56,380 nt of DNA from Bacillota bacterium. GTDB taxonomy: Bacteria > Bacillota > Clostridia > Christensenellales > Aristaeellaceae. Below are positions 36,234 through 44,200 of this stretch, one piece after another; position 1 is the stretch's first letter; the number at the start of each line of letters is the position of its first letter. The position numbers and the translations under genes are program-made. Under the pieces are notes generated by a model, which was not told where the DNA came from, searched no databases, and saw only the letters and a program-made list of their open reading frames with translations. The stretch spans positions 1 through 56,380 of the forward strand of contig JAEWSC010000044.1 in NCBI GenBank assembly GCA_023398575.1, written 5' to 3'.

Positions 36234-36251
36234 AAATGCAAGCGCTGCTTG
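36234..36251 (-). terminator. Small hairpin with T run in the loaP leader
   Basis: On the minus strand CAAGC-AGC-GCTTG is followed by CATTTTT, about 50 bases after the predicted transcription start. The stem is short, so it may be an attenuator, an antiterminator recognition hairpin or a weak pause site. Confidence 0.35.
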
Positions 36252-36304
36252 TACCAACCTGCATATTAAGTGACATGGCAAATGACTTTTTTTAAAACGT
36301 TGCC

Positions 36305-36333
36305 ATTCTAGCAAATTGCAACGCCATAGTCAA
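36305..36333 (-). promoter_or_regulatory. Promoter of the polysaccharide operon
   Basis: On the minus strand TTGACT (36333-36328) and TAGAAT (36310-36305) are 17 bases apart, close to the sigma-A consensus. Transcription should start near 36298, leaving a leader of about 185 bases before the loaP start. Confidence 0.75.
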
Positions 36334-37118
36334 TAGCATAGCTTTTCGCCCCCCGAACCAACTCAGAATACGTCGATTATGCAATTTTTATATTGTCTTC
36401 CTGCATTTTAGAATTACCCAGCGGAGTTTCCAATACACTTCCGGTGTAAAGAAATCAACATTGAGTGATGATGTACTAAATACAGACACTTCGTGTATAA
36501 TGATAAGATATGCTTTATAATATCCAAGAAGCAACGCCAAAAATATCCTGTAAATTTAAGGTGACTGTTCTACAAATATTACAGACATTTCACTAATCCT
36601 TAACTCAATTTTAACGTTTCAATCCAAATGTTTATAGAAAATCGCTTATACAAATAAATACACCCTAATCTAATCAATACATCGTATCCTTTTCTCAATA
36701 AACACAAATGATTGATATTAATCAACAATATGTGTAACTGAAGATACATTTTGCGATTATCTAAAAAAGCAAGAAGAACAAGTGTATAATTCGACCGTCA
36801 GTGATACAAGGCAGCAATAATAAATAAACCAAAATGAGTATGAAGAGAAAGCGGCATGATCTGCATTGGAATATCTGCGAGTCATAATGTGCTTTAACAC
36901 GAGAAAATGGTACTTTTTCTGTTCTTTATGTAACTCAATGCAAGTTGCATAAGACATTGGAAGTATTTCCTGTATAATGCATAATATTCCGATCTTTTTG
37001 TGCGAAAGGAGACATTCATCGCAAAAAACATTATAGTTCTATTGAATTAATGATTTAATCATCGTATCAATATACGCTTGACATTGTGGCATACTCCAGA
37101 GAAAGGAAATAAGGAAAA
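36334..37118. other. AT-rich gap between the polysaccharide operon and the plus-strand genes
   Basis: About 785 bases with no convincing gene. A 66-codon frame at 36757-36957 (minus) has only a weak site and no motif. Two hairpins with ACAC/GTGT arms occur at 36434-36448 (TACAC-TTCCG-GTGTA) and 36486-36497. A palindrome TTGAT-ATTA-ATCAA is at 36712-36725. A TATAAT at 36973-36978 points towards the HTH gene but lacks a good -35 box. A TTGACA at 37078 has no matching -10. Confidence 0.5.
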
Positions 37119-37346
37119 ATGAATGATCCGCTCGTACAGTATCCCCCTATGATGACTATCCGTGATTTGGCTGACTTTTTGGGTATCGGCTACAGCACAG
37201 CACGTACACTCATGAAGCAGCTGCCCTCTGTGAATGTAGGCGTCAGTAAGAACCATTCATCGTTGCGTATATCTAAAGAATACGTTCGCAGAAAATATAT
37301 CACCGAGATAATCGATCAATTGCCAAACATGCAACAGGCAAAATAG
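37119..37346 (+). CDS. Small helix-turn-helix protein, excisionase/MerR-like
   Basis: Protein of 75 residues. The segment MTIRDLADFLGIGYSTARTL (residues 12-31) is a winged helix-turn-helix of the excisionase/DNA-binding domain type, followed by a likely wing and a basic helix (EYVRRKYI). The start has AAGGAAA upstream. It lies 41 bases before a nucleotidyltransferase and is probably in the same transcript. It may regulate the polysaccharide locus or be a relic of a mobile element. Confidence 0.72.
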   Translation: MNDPLVQYPPMMTIRDLADFLGIGYSTARTLMKQLPSVNVGVSKNHSSLRISKEYVRRKYITEIIDQLPNMQQAK

Positions 37347-37387
37347 CGAAGTGAATTGAGAGAGAAGCATAAAGAGGAGCGATAAAA

Positions 37388-38281
37388 ATGGAGATGACCC
37401 TTCTTATCATGGCGGCCGGCATGGGCTCCAGATATGGTGGAAGTAAGCAAACTGATGGGTTTGGTCCAAACGGTGAACTTCTGGTTGATTACTCCATCTA
37501 CGATGCCCTGCAGGCTGGGTTTAACAAAATAGTGTTTGTCATCCGTAAACATATGGAACACAAGTTTGTGTATAAGTTTGGTGATAAGCTAAATGGCAAA
37601 GCCAAAGTTGTATACGCCTATCAGGAATATGATTCACTGCCAGAAACATTTACACCACCCTCGGCCAGGATGAAGCCCTACGGAACAGTGCATGCTCTGA
37701 TGGCGGCTAAAGAACACATTCACAGCCCTTTTGCTGTCATCAACGCTGATGACTTTTACAGCCGAGAGGCCTTTTGTGCCATGTTTGATTCGCTGAATAC
37801 CCTTCAAAATACCGGCGAGGCTTCTATGGTTGGATACTATCTGCGCAACACTGTTTCAGAGTGTGGTCATGTAACACGCGGTATCTGTAAGCTGGATGAT
37901 AGTGGCCGCTTACAGGAAATAGAAGAGACATATTGGATCATTCCTAAAGAAGACGGAACGATTGTTGATATACAAACGAGCCGCGTTTTGAATCCAAACG
38001 CGCTTGTTTCTATGAATTTTTGGGGGTTCACACCATGGATATTTGACGCCGGACAAGCCGCGTTTAACCAGTTTCTATCTGCCTTAGCCTCTGACGACAT
38101 GAAATCAGAGTATCCGCTGCCCCTTATGATTGATAAGCTTATTAAGGAAAGCAAATTGCAGGTAACCGTTCTGGATAGCGCCGCCACATGGTTTGGCGTA
38201 ACCTACCAGTTGGACAAGCCATTTGTATGTCAGCAACTACAGCAATTGCATACGCGTGGTACTTACCCCCTGCAACTATAG
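37388..38281 (+). CDS. NTP-transferase family sugar nucleotidyltransferase
   Basis: Protein of 297 residues. The nucleotide-binding signature is MAAGMGSRYGGSKQ (8-21), followed by GPNGELLVDYSIYDA and the metal-site region VINADDFYSRE. Such enzymes make NDP-sugars or activate other phosphate esters; the donor here is unknown. The start has AGAGGAG upstream. It lies just outside the capsule operon on the other strand and could serve it. Confidence 0.85.
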   Translation: MEMTLLIMAAGMGSRYGGSKQTDGFGPNGELLVDYSIYDALQAGFNKIVFVIRKHMEHKFVYKFGDKLNGKAKVVYAYQEYDSLPETFTPPSARMKPYGTVHALMAAKEHIHSPFAVINADDFYSREAFCAMFDSLNTLQNTGEASMVGYYLRNTVSECGHVTRGICKLDDSGRLQEIEETYWIIPKEDGTIVDIQTSRVLNPNALVSMNFWGFTPWIFDAGQAAFNQFLSALASDDMKSEYPLPLMIDKLIKESKLQVTVLDSAATWFGVTYQLDKPFVCQQLQQLHTRGTYPLQL

Positions 38282-38286
38282 CATTT

Positions 38287-39660
38287 TTACTGCGCATAAA
38301 TACCAGCATCCATAGACTCGGTAGTTGCTCGTGTAGGAATAGAGATTTGCGCCACATCCTCTTTGTTTAGCTGCAAGATAACAGAGGACATGAATTCTGT
38401 TTCGCTCCATTGGGTCAGATATTCACCATGATACTTGCATGCAATGGCACGAATGCTTTGGCATCCAACACCTCCTTCATTGACCTTGCGACTAATTAGT
38501 TGGCCATTGTTGCCCAGCACCAAGCCATCGAAGCTGTTTGTCATCGAAATGATAAGGTTTTGGCCTTTGCAGAACGCCTTTAGCTCAACCTTACGCTGGT
38601 TCTCAGGTATCTTCTGGGCAGCCTCCAGCGCATTTTCAAACAAGTTGCCAATGATAATGCACAAGTCGATGTCGCTTACTGAGCATAGTGTACCCGGAAG
38701 ACTAACACCTGCAGTGAAGTATATATGGTTATCACCGCATCTTCGGTGATAATCTATCAGCAGCGCATTTACAATCTGGTTGGTAGTGAAAATAGGCACA
38801 TTGCAAATGCGAACTGTATCTTCAATCTGTGTAATGTACCTTTCTGCCTCTTCCACTTTGTTTTGTTTGATCAAACTACGTGTGGCACTGATGTGATACT
38901 TCAAATCGTGCCGCATCGCCCTTACTTCATCGAGCATTGTTACCAATCTTTCATAGTATGCCTTTTCGGCGTCAAGCCCTCTTTGAATTATCTTCAGTTC
39001 AATCGATGCCTGTGCCTTCTCCTGAACGGTGACCACCGCATGGTACATAATCGAGAAGCACCAAATAACCTGAATCAGAAACAAAGGGTAAAAATACGGA
39101 TTGGTGATCACAACCTGTCCACATGGCTGAATGGAGAGATAAGCGATTCTCATGAGTAAAAACCCATTGAATGGCCCAAAGGCATAGTGAAACCATCTTA
39201 TGCCCGCAACACTCTGAAGCAGTCTCTGATGGACACCTTTGCCAACAATCAATAGCACATTCAAGCCAAGGGTCAATATGGCCAGGTAAATAATGATAAA
39301 CGCCCATACCTGCGTTTCATACTCGCTTGGCCATAATTGACGGGCAAGAAAGCTTGCTAAGCTCACGCAGATGCTAATAACACAAAATATTCCTGAAAAC
39401 ACAAATATCTTCTGGAACAACTGTCCCTTGAAGATCAAGCACTGAGGAATGAGAAAAAGAAGGAAGCTGTAGGGAATAAAGTCGTGATGCAATATCCATG
39501 ATTCTGGCAAACAGTGAAACCCATATAGAATAGAAGAGAATATTGCATTGCAAAGAAATGTCGTGAACAATGAGTGCTTTCGTTCGAAAATAATGAGCAT
39601 TACAATCGTGCTTGTTATGACAGCGAATACGCTGATCACGTATGGTAGCATTGTACTCAT
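38287..39660 (-). CDS. GHKL-domain sensor histidine kinase (AgrC/LytS-like)
   Basis: Membrane kinase of 457 residues with about six N-terminal membrane segments and a cytoplasmic half. The phospho-acceptor is probably H251 in AMRHDLKYH. The ATPase part has the N-box NLFENALEAAQ and glycine-rich loop VNEGGVGCQSIRAIA. This arrangement is typical of AgrC- and YcbA-like kinases that read peptide or cell-surface signals. ATG 39660 has AAAGGG upstream. It is divergent from its likely partner regulator. No AgrB or AgrD-type genes are visible nearby, so the signal is unknown. Confidence 0.9.
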   Translation of the reverse strand: MSTMLPYVISVFAVITSTIVMLIIFERKHSLFTTFLCNAIFSSILYGFHCLPESWILHHDFIPYSFLLFLIPQCLIFKGQLFQKIFVFSGIFCVISICVSLASFLARQLWPSEYETQVWAFIIIYLAILTLGLNVLLIVGKGVHQRLLQSVAGIRWFHYAFGPFNGFLLMRIAYLSIQPCGQVVITNPYFYPLFLIQVIWCFSIMYHAVVTVQEKAQASIELKIIQRGLDAEKAYYERLVTMLDEVRAMRHDLKYHISATRSLIKQNKVEEAERYITQIEDTVRICNVPIFTTNQIVNALLIDYHRRCGDNHIYFTAGVSLPGTLCSVSDIDLCIIIGNLFENALEAAQKIPENQRKVELKAFCKGQNLIISMTNSFDGLVLGNNGQLISRKVNEGGVGCQSIRAIACKYHGEYLTQWSETEFMSSVILQLNKEDVAQISIPTRATTESMDAGIYAQ

Positions 39661-39986
39661 TTCATTCACCCTTTCAACTCTCTGCCGCTATGGGCTGCAC
39701 GCATCGCCTTTATGTAACACATATACACGAAGGTCGAGTGCCGAAGTTTCAAAAGAAAATTAATGATTAATGCTTGCTGTTGTGCCCATATCACTTAATC
39801 AGTGATTATTGCCATTTTACCACATGATGTGCCATTGTGTGTGTAACATTAAGCGCAATATTGAAACAATTGGTGCTTTTTGGTGCATATGCTCTAATTC
39901 GTGCTATATGGTAAGCGCATCCAGTATACTGCATTCATTTTTAGCCTTTTTACACCACTATACACACTCTTGAGGAGGGAATCCCT
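39661..39986. promoter_or_regulatory. Divergent promoter region of the kinase/regulator pair
   Basis: For the plus strand, TTGGTG (39870-39875), a 17-base spacer and TCTAAT (39893-39898) form a candidate promoter. A direct repeat TTGGTGC at 39870-39876 and 39880-39886 (10-base period) covers its -35 region and could be a LytTR-type site. A -10-like TAAAAT faces the kinase gene without a clear -35 box. Confidence 0.4.
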
Positions 39987-40739
39987 TTGATTCATTTGGC
40001 AATATGCGATGACGACAAACAAACCTTGGACAGTGTCGGACAGCTGGTAACAAAATACGCTGATATGAACCCTCAGCTTGGCTTGATAGTAAACAAGTTC
40101 AACTCGGTATATGACTTGGTGGAAAGCATTGAAAAAGGTGAACGCAGTTACCAAATATATGTCTTGGATATCATTATGCCGCTCATCAACGGAATCGATG
40201 TAGGCAAATATATCCGCAAATATGATGAACAAGCTTTAATCATCTTTATGACATCCAGCACGGATTATGTGATGGACGCTTTATCTGTATCACTTTTTCA
40301 ATATTTGCTAAAGCCCATTGAAAGCCAAAAGCTCTATCCTGTATTGGAAAGAGCATGCTCAAAAATAACCCAGACCATGGATACAAATGTCATGCTACGA
40401 GTGAAAGGAGGCATCGCTTATGTGCGTTATCATCAAATCATGTACATTGAGTATATCAATCATGCGATGACTTTTCATTTGGCAACCGGTAAGTCCTTTA
40501 TAACAATGGTCATGCGCGAATCATTTAGCAACTATATAGATATGCACCTTCAGGACCCGAGATTTATTAAGCCCCATGCTTCATTCGTTGTGAATATGGA
40601 CTTTGTTCAGTTGATAACTACAAAAGAGTTTGAGATGATAAATGGCGAAAAGATTCCGATATCCAAACGCGCCTATACGAATGTCCGACGAAAATTTATC
40701 AACTATATGGTATCCCGGCATGATTCCGTTGCAAACTGA
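39987..40739 (+). CDS. LytTR-type response regulator
   Basis: Protein of 250 residues. The receiver domain has acidic residues in AICDDDK (6-11), the phospho-acceptor D61 in YVLDIIMP, and the conserved KPIE motif. The LytTR DNA-binding domain fills the C-terminal part, with IMYIEYINHAMTFH and FIKPHASFVVNMDFV. The start is TTG 39987 with GAGGAGGGA upstream. It is the partner of the divergent kinase. Confidence 0.9.
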   Translation: MIHLAICDDDKQTLDSVGQLVTKYADMNPQLGLIVNKFNSVYDLVESIEKGERSYQIYVLDIIMPLINGIDVGKYIRKYDEQALIIFMTSSTDYVMDALSVSLFQYLLKPIESQKLYPVLERACSKITQTMDTNVMLRVKGGIAYVRYHQIMYIEYINHAMTFHLATGKSFITMVMRESFSNYIDMHLQDPRFIKPHASFVVNMDFVQLITTKEFEMINGEKIPISKRAYTNVRRKFINYMVSRHDSVAN

Positions 40740-40783
40740 ATGATAACGCCGCATTATGTGTATTTCCATCTTGGGGAGGAATA

Positions 40784-41044
40784 GTGCCGGCGGATATACA
40801 AGCAAGTAACATGTACTATATAAATGTCGGCGCAAGGCACTATACAAGCTTCCGCTTTGGTTTTCCCAGTTGCGTATTATTCAAACGCTTTCCTGCGATA
40901 GAAGCAAACATGCGATGGAGATCGCATACTAAAATCTGCTCTGATACAAACAACAGCAAGTTAAAGAATTTGCACAATCCGGTTAGTTTTGTCAGAATAC
41001 CAAAGCAAGTGCTGCACAAGATTCAATTCTTGAGTATTGACTAG
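40784..41044 (+). CDS. Small protein of unknown function after the response regulator
   Basis: An open frame of 86 codons starting at GTG 40784, with GGGGAGG at the correct distance (4 bases). It is 44 bases after the response regulator stop and is followed by a strong terminator at 41111. The protein is basic, with aromatic residues in the first third (MYYINVGARHYTSFRFGF), and has no signal or membrane segment. No family is recognised. The ribosome site and operon position support it; lack of similarity argues for caution. Confidence 0.45.
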   Translation: MPADIQASNMYYINVGARHYTSFRFGFPSCVLFKRFPAIEANMRWRSHTKICSDTNNSKLKNLHNPVSFVRIPKQVLHKIQFLSID

Positions 41045-41110
41045 CAGCAAGGGTTAATTATAGCCCCGCCATCATGTACTGAACCAATAAAAACAGACAT
41101 TGCCAAGATA

Positions 41111-41150
41111 CCCCCTGTCGTAGGCAGGTAACTACGATAGGGGGCATTTT
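41111..41150 (+). terminator. Rho-independent terminator
   Basis: A 13-base stem (CCCCCTGTCGTAG / CTACGATAGGGGG with one G-T pair), an 8-base loop and CATTTTCT after the stem. It ends the response-regulator transcript. Confidence 0.8.
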
Positions 41151-41163
41151 CTATGAAGCGAAC

Positions 41164-41746
41164 ATGGACAAACGTATCAACAGAGGAAACAGAGGTCGAA
41201 GCGATGAGAGACACAGGGAAATCACGGCAAGAGGTTGGGATGAGTTCACTGTAAAGCAAGTTGTATCCTCTGTAAAGGATATTGAGAGTCAGGAATATAG
41301 GCTGGAAACCAACAATCCCAAAACAAAAGCCGGCCAACTTACCATTCCCCTGCTGCTCTTCATGATGATCTTGCTGGATGTTCTACGCAAGTTACAAAAG
41401 GAGAAGCGCATGGGGGCTGGCGAAATGTGGACCGGCGGTATGCCAGGACAACGCAAAACATATGTATTTGCGTTCGCAGTTGGAACGCCTATGGATAGAA
41501 ACAACTTGGGCAGAGCCCTTCGCGCCGCGCTTGATAAGGCGGAGCTTAAGCATAGAGGCGCAAGCTCTACAGCACACCTTTACCACGAATTGGGTACGTA
41601 CAGGCAAGGATTTGCGCAGCCTATCAGACATCCTGGGCCATGCCAATGTTGCCTTTTCTATGCAGCAATATGTACATTCCGAAATGGAAACCAAGCGCGC
41701 CGCCATGCGTGTTATGAGCGCTTGTTCTAAGCAGAAGATCGTATAG
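41164..41746 (+). pseudogene. Tyrosine recombinase (phage-type integrase), frameshifted remnant
   Basis: The first frame (41164 to about 41575) reads integrase-like sequence with TNNPKTKAGQLTIPL and FAVGTPMDRNNLGRALRAAL. The signature then continues in another frame (to 41746) as LQHTFTTNWVRTGKDLRSLS and ILGHANVAFSMQQYVHSE. This is the C-terminal active-site part with the HxxR region (here Q-H-T-F), LGH and the catalytic tyrosine in QQYVH. The N-terminal core-binding domain is absent. One frameshift near 41575 breaks the gene. It is about 470 bases from tRNA-Ala, a common target for such elements. Confidence 0.8.
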
Positions 41747-41776
41747 AATATAGTCATAGAGTTTCGCAGTGAGAAA

Positions 41777-41869
41777 TCATTGCGAATCATTTCTTGTTGC
41801 GACATGAATAAAGCGTACAATGAAAATGACGATAGCGATCCAAGCAACAAAACCGATCGCCCACCACAT
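41777..41869 (-). CDS. Small single-span membrane peptide (30 residues)
   Basis: Starts at ATG 41869 with a perfect GGAGGT 6 bases upstream. The peptide begins MWWAIGFVAWIAIVIFIV, one membrane segment, followed by a basic tail (RFIHVATRNDSQ). Its size and layout match small membrane proteins that modulate kinases, transporters or toxin effects. No antitoxin-like RNA or partner is evident. It overlaps no other real gene. Confidence 0.55.
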   Translation of the reverse strand: MWWAIGFVAWIAIVIFIVRFIHVATRNDSQ

Positions 41870-42169
41870 ATGCATACCTCCATAATAAATAGCATTACCA
41901 GATAACAATACGACATAAATATGCTAATGTAAAGCGTTTGGTGCAAGAATTTATTCGTATAACTCACTTTTTATCATTATCTACACATTTGCACTCAATA
42001 CATGCAAAAAACAGAAATAACACCGATCATTAACACATTATATTCTACAAAACTTGCTGTTCAGACATTGAAGATACAGCCATCTGGGGGCATACATCGC
42101 ACTTAACAAATCCCAGTTGGGGGAGCAAGGTAATAAACCATTACATCACTATAGCCACACAAGCACAAA

Positions 42170-42209
42170 AAAGCCCGGAAACCTTTATGCATCAAGGTTT
42201 CCGGGCTTT
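42170..42209 (-). terminator. Rho-independent terminator of the tRNA transcript
   Basis: A perfect 15-base stem (AAAGCCCGGAAACCT / AGGTTTCCGGGCTTT) with a 10-base loop. On the minus strand the T run TTTTTT follows. It lies 9 bases beyond the tRNA-Ala 3-prime end. Confidence 0.9.
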
Positions 42210-42217
42210 ACCTTCGC

Positions 42218-42293
42218 TGGTGGAGCATAGGAGACTCGAACTCCTGACCCCGACACTGCCAGTGTCGTGCGCTACCAACTGCGCTAATGCCCC
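42218..42293 (-). tRNA. tRNA-Ala, anticodon GGC
   Basis: The 76-base minus-strand sequence folds as a cloverleaf. The acceptor stem GGGGCAT/ATGCTCC carries the G3-U70 pair that defines alanine tRNA. The anticodon stem CGACA/TGTCG holds loop CTGGCAG, and the T arm contains GGAGTTCGAGTCTCC. CCA is encoded. It is flanked by its own promoter and terminator, so it is a single-gene unit. Confidence 0.97.
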
Positions 42294-42306
42294 GCGAACG
42301 AACACT

Positions 42307-42335
42307 ATAATATCATATTGCGGATACGTTGTAAA
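42307..42335 (-). promoter_or_regulatory. Promoter of tRNA-Ala
   Basis: On the minus strand TTTACA (42335-42330), a 17-base spacer and TATTAT (42312-42307) lie 13 bases upstream of the mature tRNA 5-prime end. Confidence 0.75.
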
Positions 42336-42507
42336 GAGGGAAAATCATAAAAATGGACATGTTTTTTCTTTTTTTCTATCCAATCCATTGTTTACAGATA
42401 CGGCGGCATAATGATAGCCTGGACAGGTGCGCTCCACAACTACAGAATAGCAACCCAAGCTCAAACGGTTTGATGCTGACAATACCTATCAACCATTCAT
42501 ACCGAAG

Positions 42508-42531
42508 GGAGCGGCAAACGCTTGCCGCTCC
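42508..42531. terminator. Hairpin at the end of the ilv-leu operon
   Basis: A perfect 10-base stem (GGAGCGGCAA / TTGCCGCTCC) with the loop ACGC, 13 bases after the leuB stop. The T-rich run (ATTTTA) is on the leuB-proximal side, so minus-strand termination would lack the usual U tail. It could protect the 3-prime end. Confidence 0.5.
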
Positions 42532-42544
42532 ATTTTACAGGAAT

Positions 42545-43612
42545 CTAGATTGCCGCAACGATCTTTTTTGTCATTTCCGAACCTTGAATATATGGCCCGC
42601 CTGCGGCGATATCCCTGGTACGTATGCCCTGAGCCAGCACCCTTTCCACTGCATCCTCCACAGCCTTGGCCTCATTGGAAAGTCCAAAAGACAGATTTAG
42701 CATCATGGCAGCCGATAGGATGGTTGCAATAGGGTTGGCAATCCCCTGTCCGGCGATATCAGGAGCCGAACCGTGTATAGGCTCATACATGCCGCGGGTG
42801 CCATCGCTTAGCGAGGCTGAGGCCAGCAGACCGATAGAACCGGTTAGTTGGGATGCTTCGTCGGAGAGGATGTCGCCAAACAGGTTGCTGGTGACAATCA
42901 CGTCAAACTGGGAAGGATTTTGAATCAATTGCATGGCTGCATTGTCTACCAGCATATCGGAATATGCCACATCAGGATATTCCTCTTTCAACTCATGCAT
43001 GGTCTCCCGCCAGAGCCGGGAGCTTTCCAATACATTGGCCTTGTCGATGCTGCATATCTTACGGGTTCGCTTGCGGGCCGCCTCAAAGGCTACCCGGCCG
43101 ATGCGCAAAATCTCGCCCCGGCTATAGATTTCAGTGTCGTAGGCGTTTTCACCCATTTCCCCTTGGCCGCGGCCCCGAGGCCCGAAGTACATGCCGCCAG
43201 TCAACTCCCGCACGATCAAAAGGTCAACCCCTTTTGCCGCAATGTCCGCCCGAAGGGGGGAGGCCGCCGCCAGCTCTTTTTGCAGCTTGGCTGGCCTAAG
43301 GTTAGCGAACAGGTTCAGCCCTTTACGAATTCCCAACAAGGCCCGCTCAGGGCGCAGATGCCCCGGCAGCGTATCCCACTTGGGTCCTCCTACAGCCCCC
43401 AAGAGCACACTGTCGCTCTTCAGACATTTTTCCAGCGTTTCATCGGGCAGTGGTACACCATATGTGTCAATCGCGCAACCCCCGGCCAGAACAGTTTCAT
43501 AATGAAAGGTGTGACCAAACTTTGCGCCCACCGCATTCAACACCGCTACCGCTCCGTCTACGATCTCTGGCCCGATGCCGTCGCCCGGCACCAAGACAAT
43601 GTTATACGTCAC
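42545..43612 (-). CDS. leuB: 3-isopropylmalate dehydrogenase
   Basis: NAD-dependent oxidative decarboxylation of 3-isopropylmalate to the leucine 2-oxo acid (355 residues). Family signs: VLVPGDGIGPEIV at the N-terminus, LLGAVGGPKWD, RELTGGMYFGPRG, YSDMLVDNAAMQLI, NLFGDILSDEAS and EPIHGSAPDIAGQGIANP. It is the last gene of the operon. The start overlaps the leuD stop by 4 bases (43609-43612). The length and motifs are complete. Confidence 0.97.
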   Translation of the reverse strand: MTYNIVLVPGDGIGPEIVDGAVAVLNAVGAKFGHTFHYETVLAGGCAIDTYGVPLPDETLEKCLKSDSVLLGAVGGPKWDTLPGHLRPERALLGIRKGLNLFANLRPAKLQKELAAASPLRADIAAKGVDLLIVRELTGGMYFGPRGRGQGEMGENAYDTEIYSRGEILRIGRVAFEAARKRTRKICSIDKANVLESSRLWRETMHELKEEYPDVAYSDMLVDNAAMQLIQNPSQFDVIVTSNLFGDILSDEASQLTGSIGLLASASLSDGTRGMYEPIHGSAPDIAGQGIANPIATILSAAMMLNLSFGLSNEAKAVEDAVERVLAQGIRTRDIAAGGPYIQGSEMTKKIVAAI

Positions 43613-44094
43613 GCGATCTCTCCTCCCGCCATGGCATTCATCAGCCCACCTGCCTCAATGATCTTTTGCAAAAAAGTGGGAAAGGGCGGGAAGGAATATT
43701 GCGCGCCAGTGGTCCTGTTCAGTATTTTGCCATCAGTCAAGTCCACTTCCACCTCATCGCCAAAGGAAAAATCACCGTCACAGACGATAATAGGCAGGCC
43801 AATGTTAATGGCGTTGCGGTAAAAGATACGGGCAAAGCTCTTGGCGATTACACAAGAAATCCCGGCAGTTTTAATCGCCAATGGCGCGTGCTCCCGGGAG
43901 GAGCCGCAGCCAAAGTTGCGGCCGGCGGCGATGATATCACCCGGCTTCACCTTTTTCAAAAAGTCAGGATCAATATCCTCCATGCAGTGGGCCGCCAGTT
44001 CTTGGGGATTGGAAGTGTTCAGGTATCTGGCGGGTATGATTACATCTGTGTCGACGTTGTCACCGTAACATAAAGCATTACCGTTTAACTTCAT
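43609..44094 (-). CDS. leuD: 3-isopropylmalate dehydratase small subunit
   Basis: Swivel domain of the isopropylmalate isomerase, 161 residues. It has the family start GNALCYGDNVDTDVIIPARYL and the substrate loop FGCGSSREHAP. The short length belongs to the archaeal/clostridial type of small subunit. That type can also serve the citramalate pathway, which fits cimA in the operon. It partners with leuC. Confidence 0.96.
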   Translation of the reverse strand: MKLNGNALCYGDNVDTDVIIPARYLNTSNPQELAAHCMEDIDPDFLKKVKPGDIIAAGRNFGCGSSREHAPLAIKTAGISCVIAKSFARIFYRNAINIGLPIIVCDGDFSFGDEVEVDLTDGKILNRTTGAQYSFPPFPTFLQKIIEAGGLMNAMAGGEIA

Positions 44095-44131
44095 CGTGCT
44101 GCTCCTTCCATTTTACCAATTCGGAAAGAAA

Positions 44132-44191
44132 TCTTGCGTCTGCGGGTGAGCCCAAAGGGCTTTTCGCTCGCCCTTTGGAAACCTTCGGATC
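44132..44191. repeat. Intergenic hairpin repeat, copy 1 (leuD-leuC gap)
   Basis: Contains CTGCGGGTG, then the hairpin CCAAAGGGC-TTTTCGCTC-GCCCTTTGG (9-base stem), then ACCTTCGGA. The same order of blocks recurs in the leuA-cimA gap with a different but paired stem. Confidence 0.75.
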
Positions 44192-44200
44192 CGTCAATCA

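Noticed and set aside
36757..36957. A 66-codon minus-strand frame in the AT-rich gap
   Set aside because: Weak ribosome site, no motif and no neighbours. Could not be supported as a gene.
38287..41060. An AgrD-like autoinducer peptide gene near the kinase
   Set aside because: No short ORF with a cysteine-containing thiolactone core and no AgrB-type protease was found.
41392..41967. A 191-codon minus-strand frame over the integrase
   Set aside because: Most of it is the complement of the integrase remnant. The credible part is the 30-codon ORF in a different frame.
42848..43822. A 324-codon plus-strand frame over leuB/leuD
   Set aside because: Shadow of two certain enzymes; no ribosome site.
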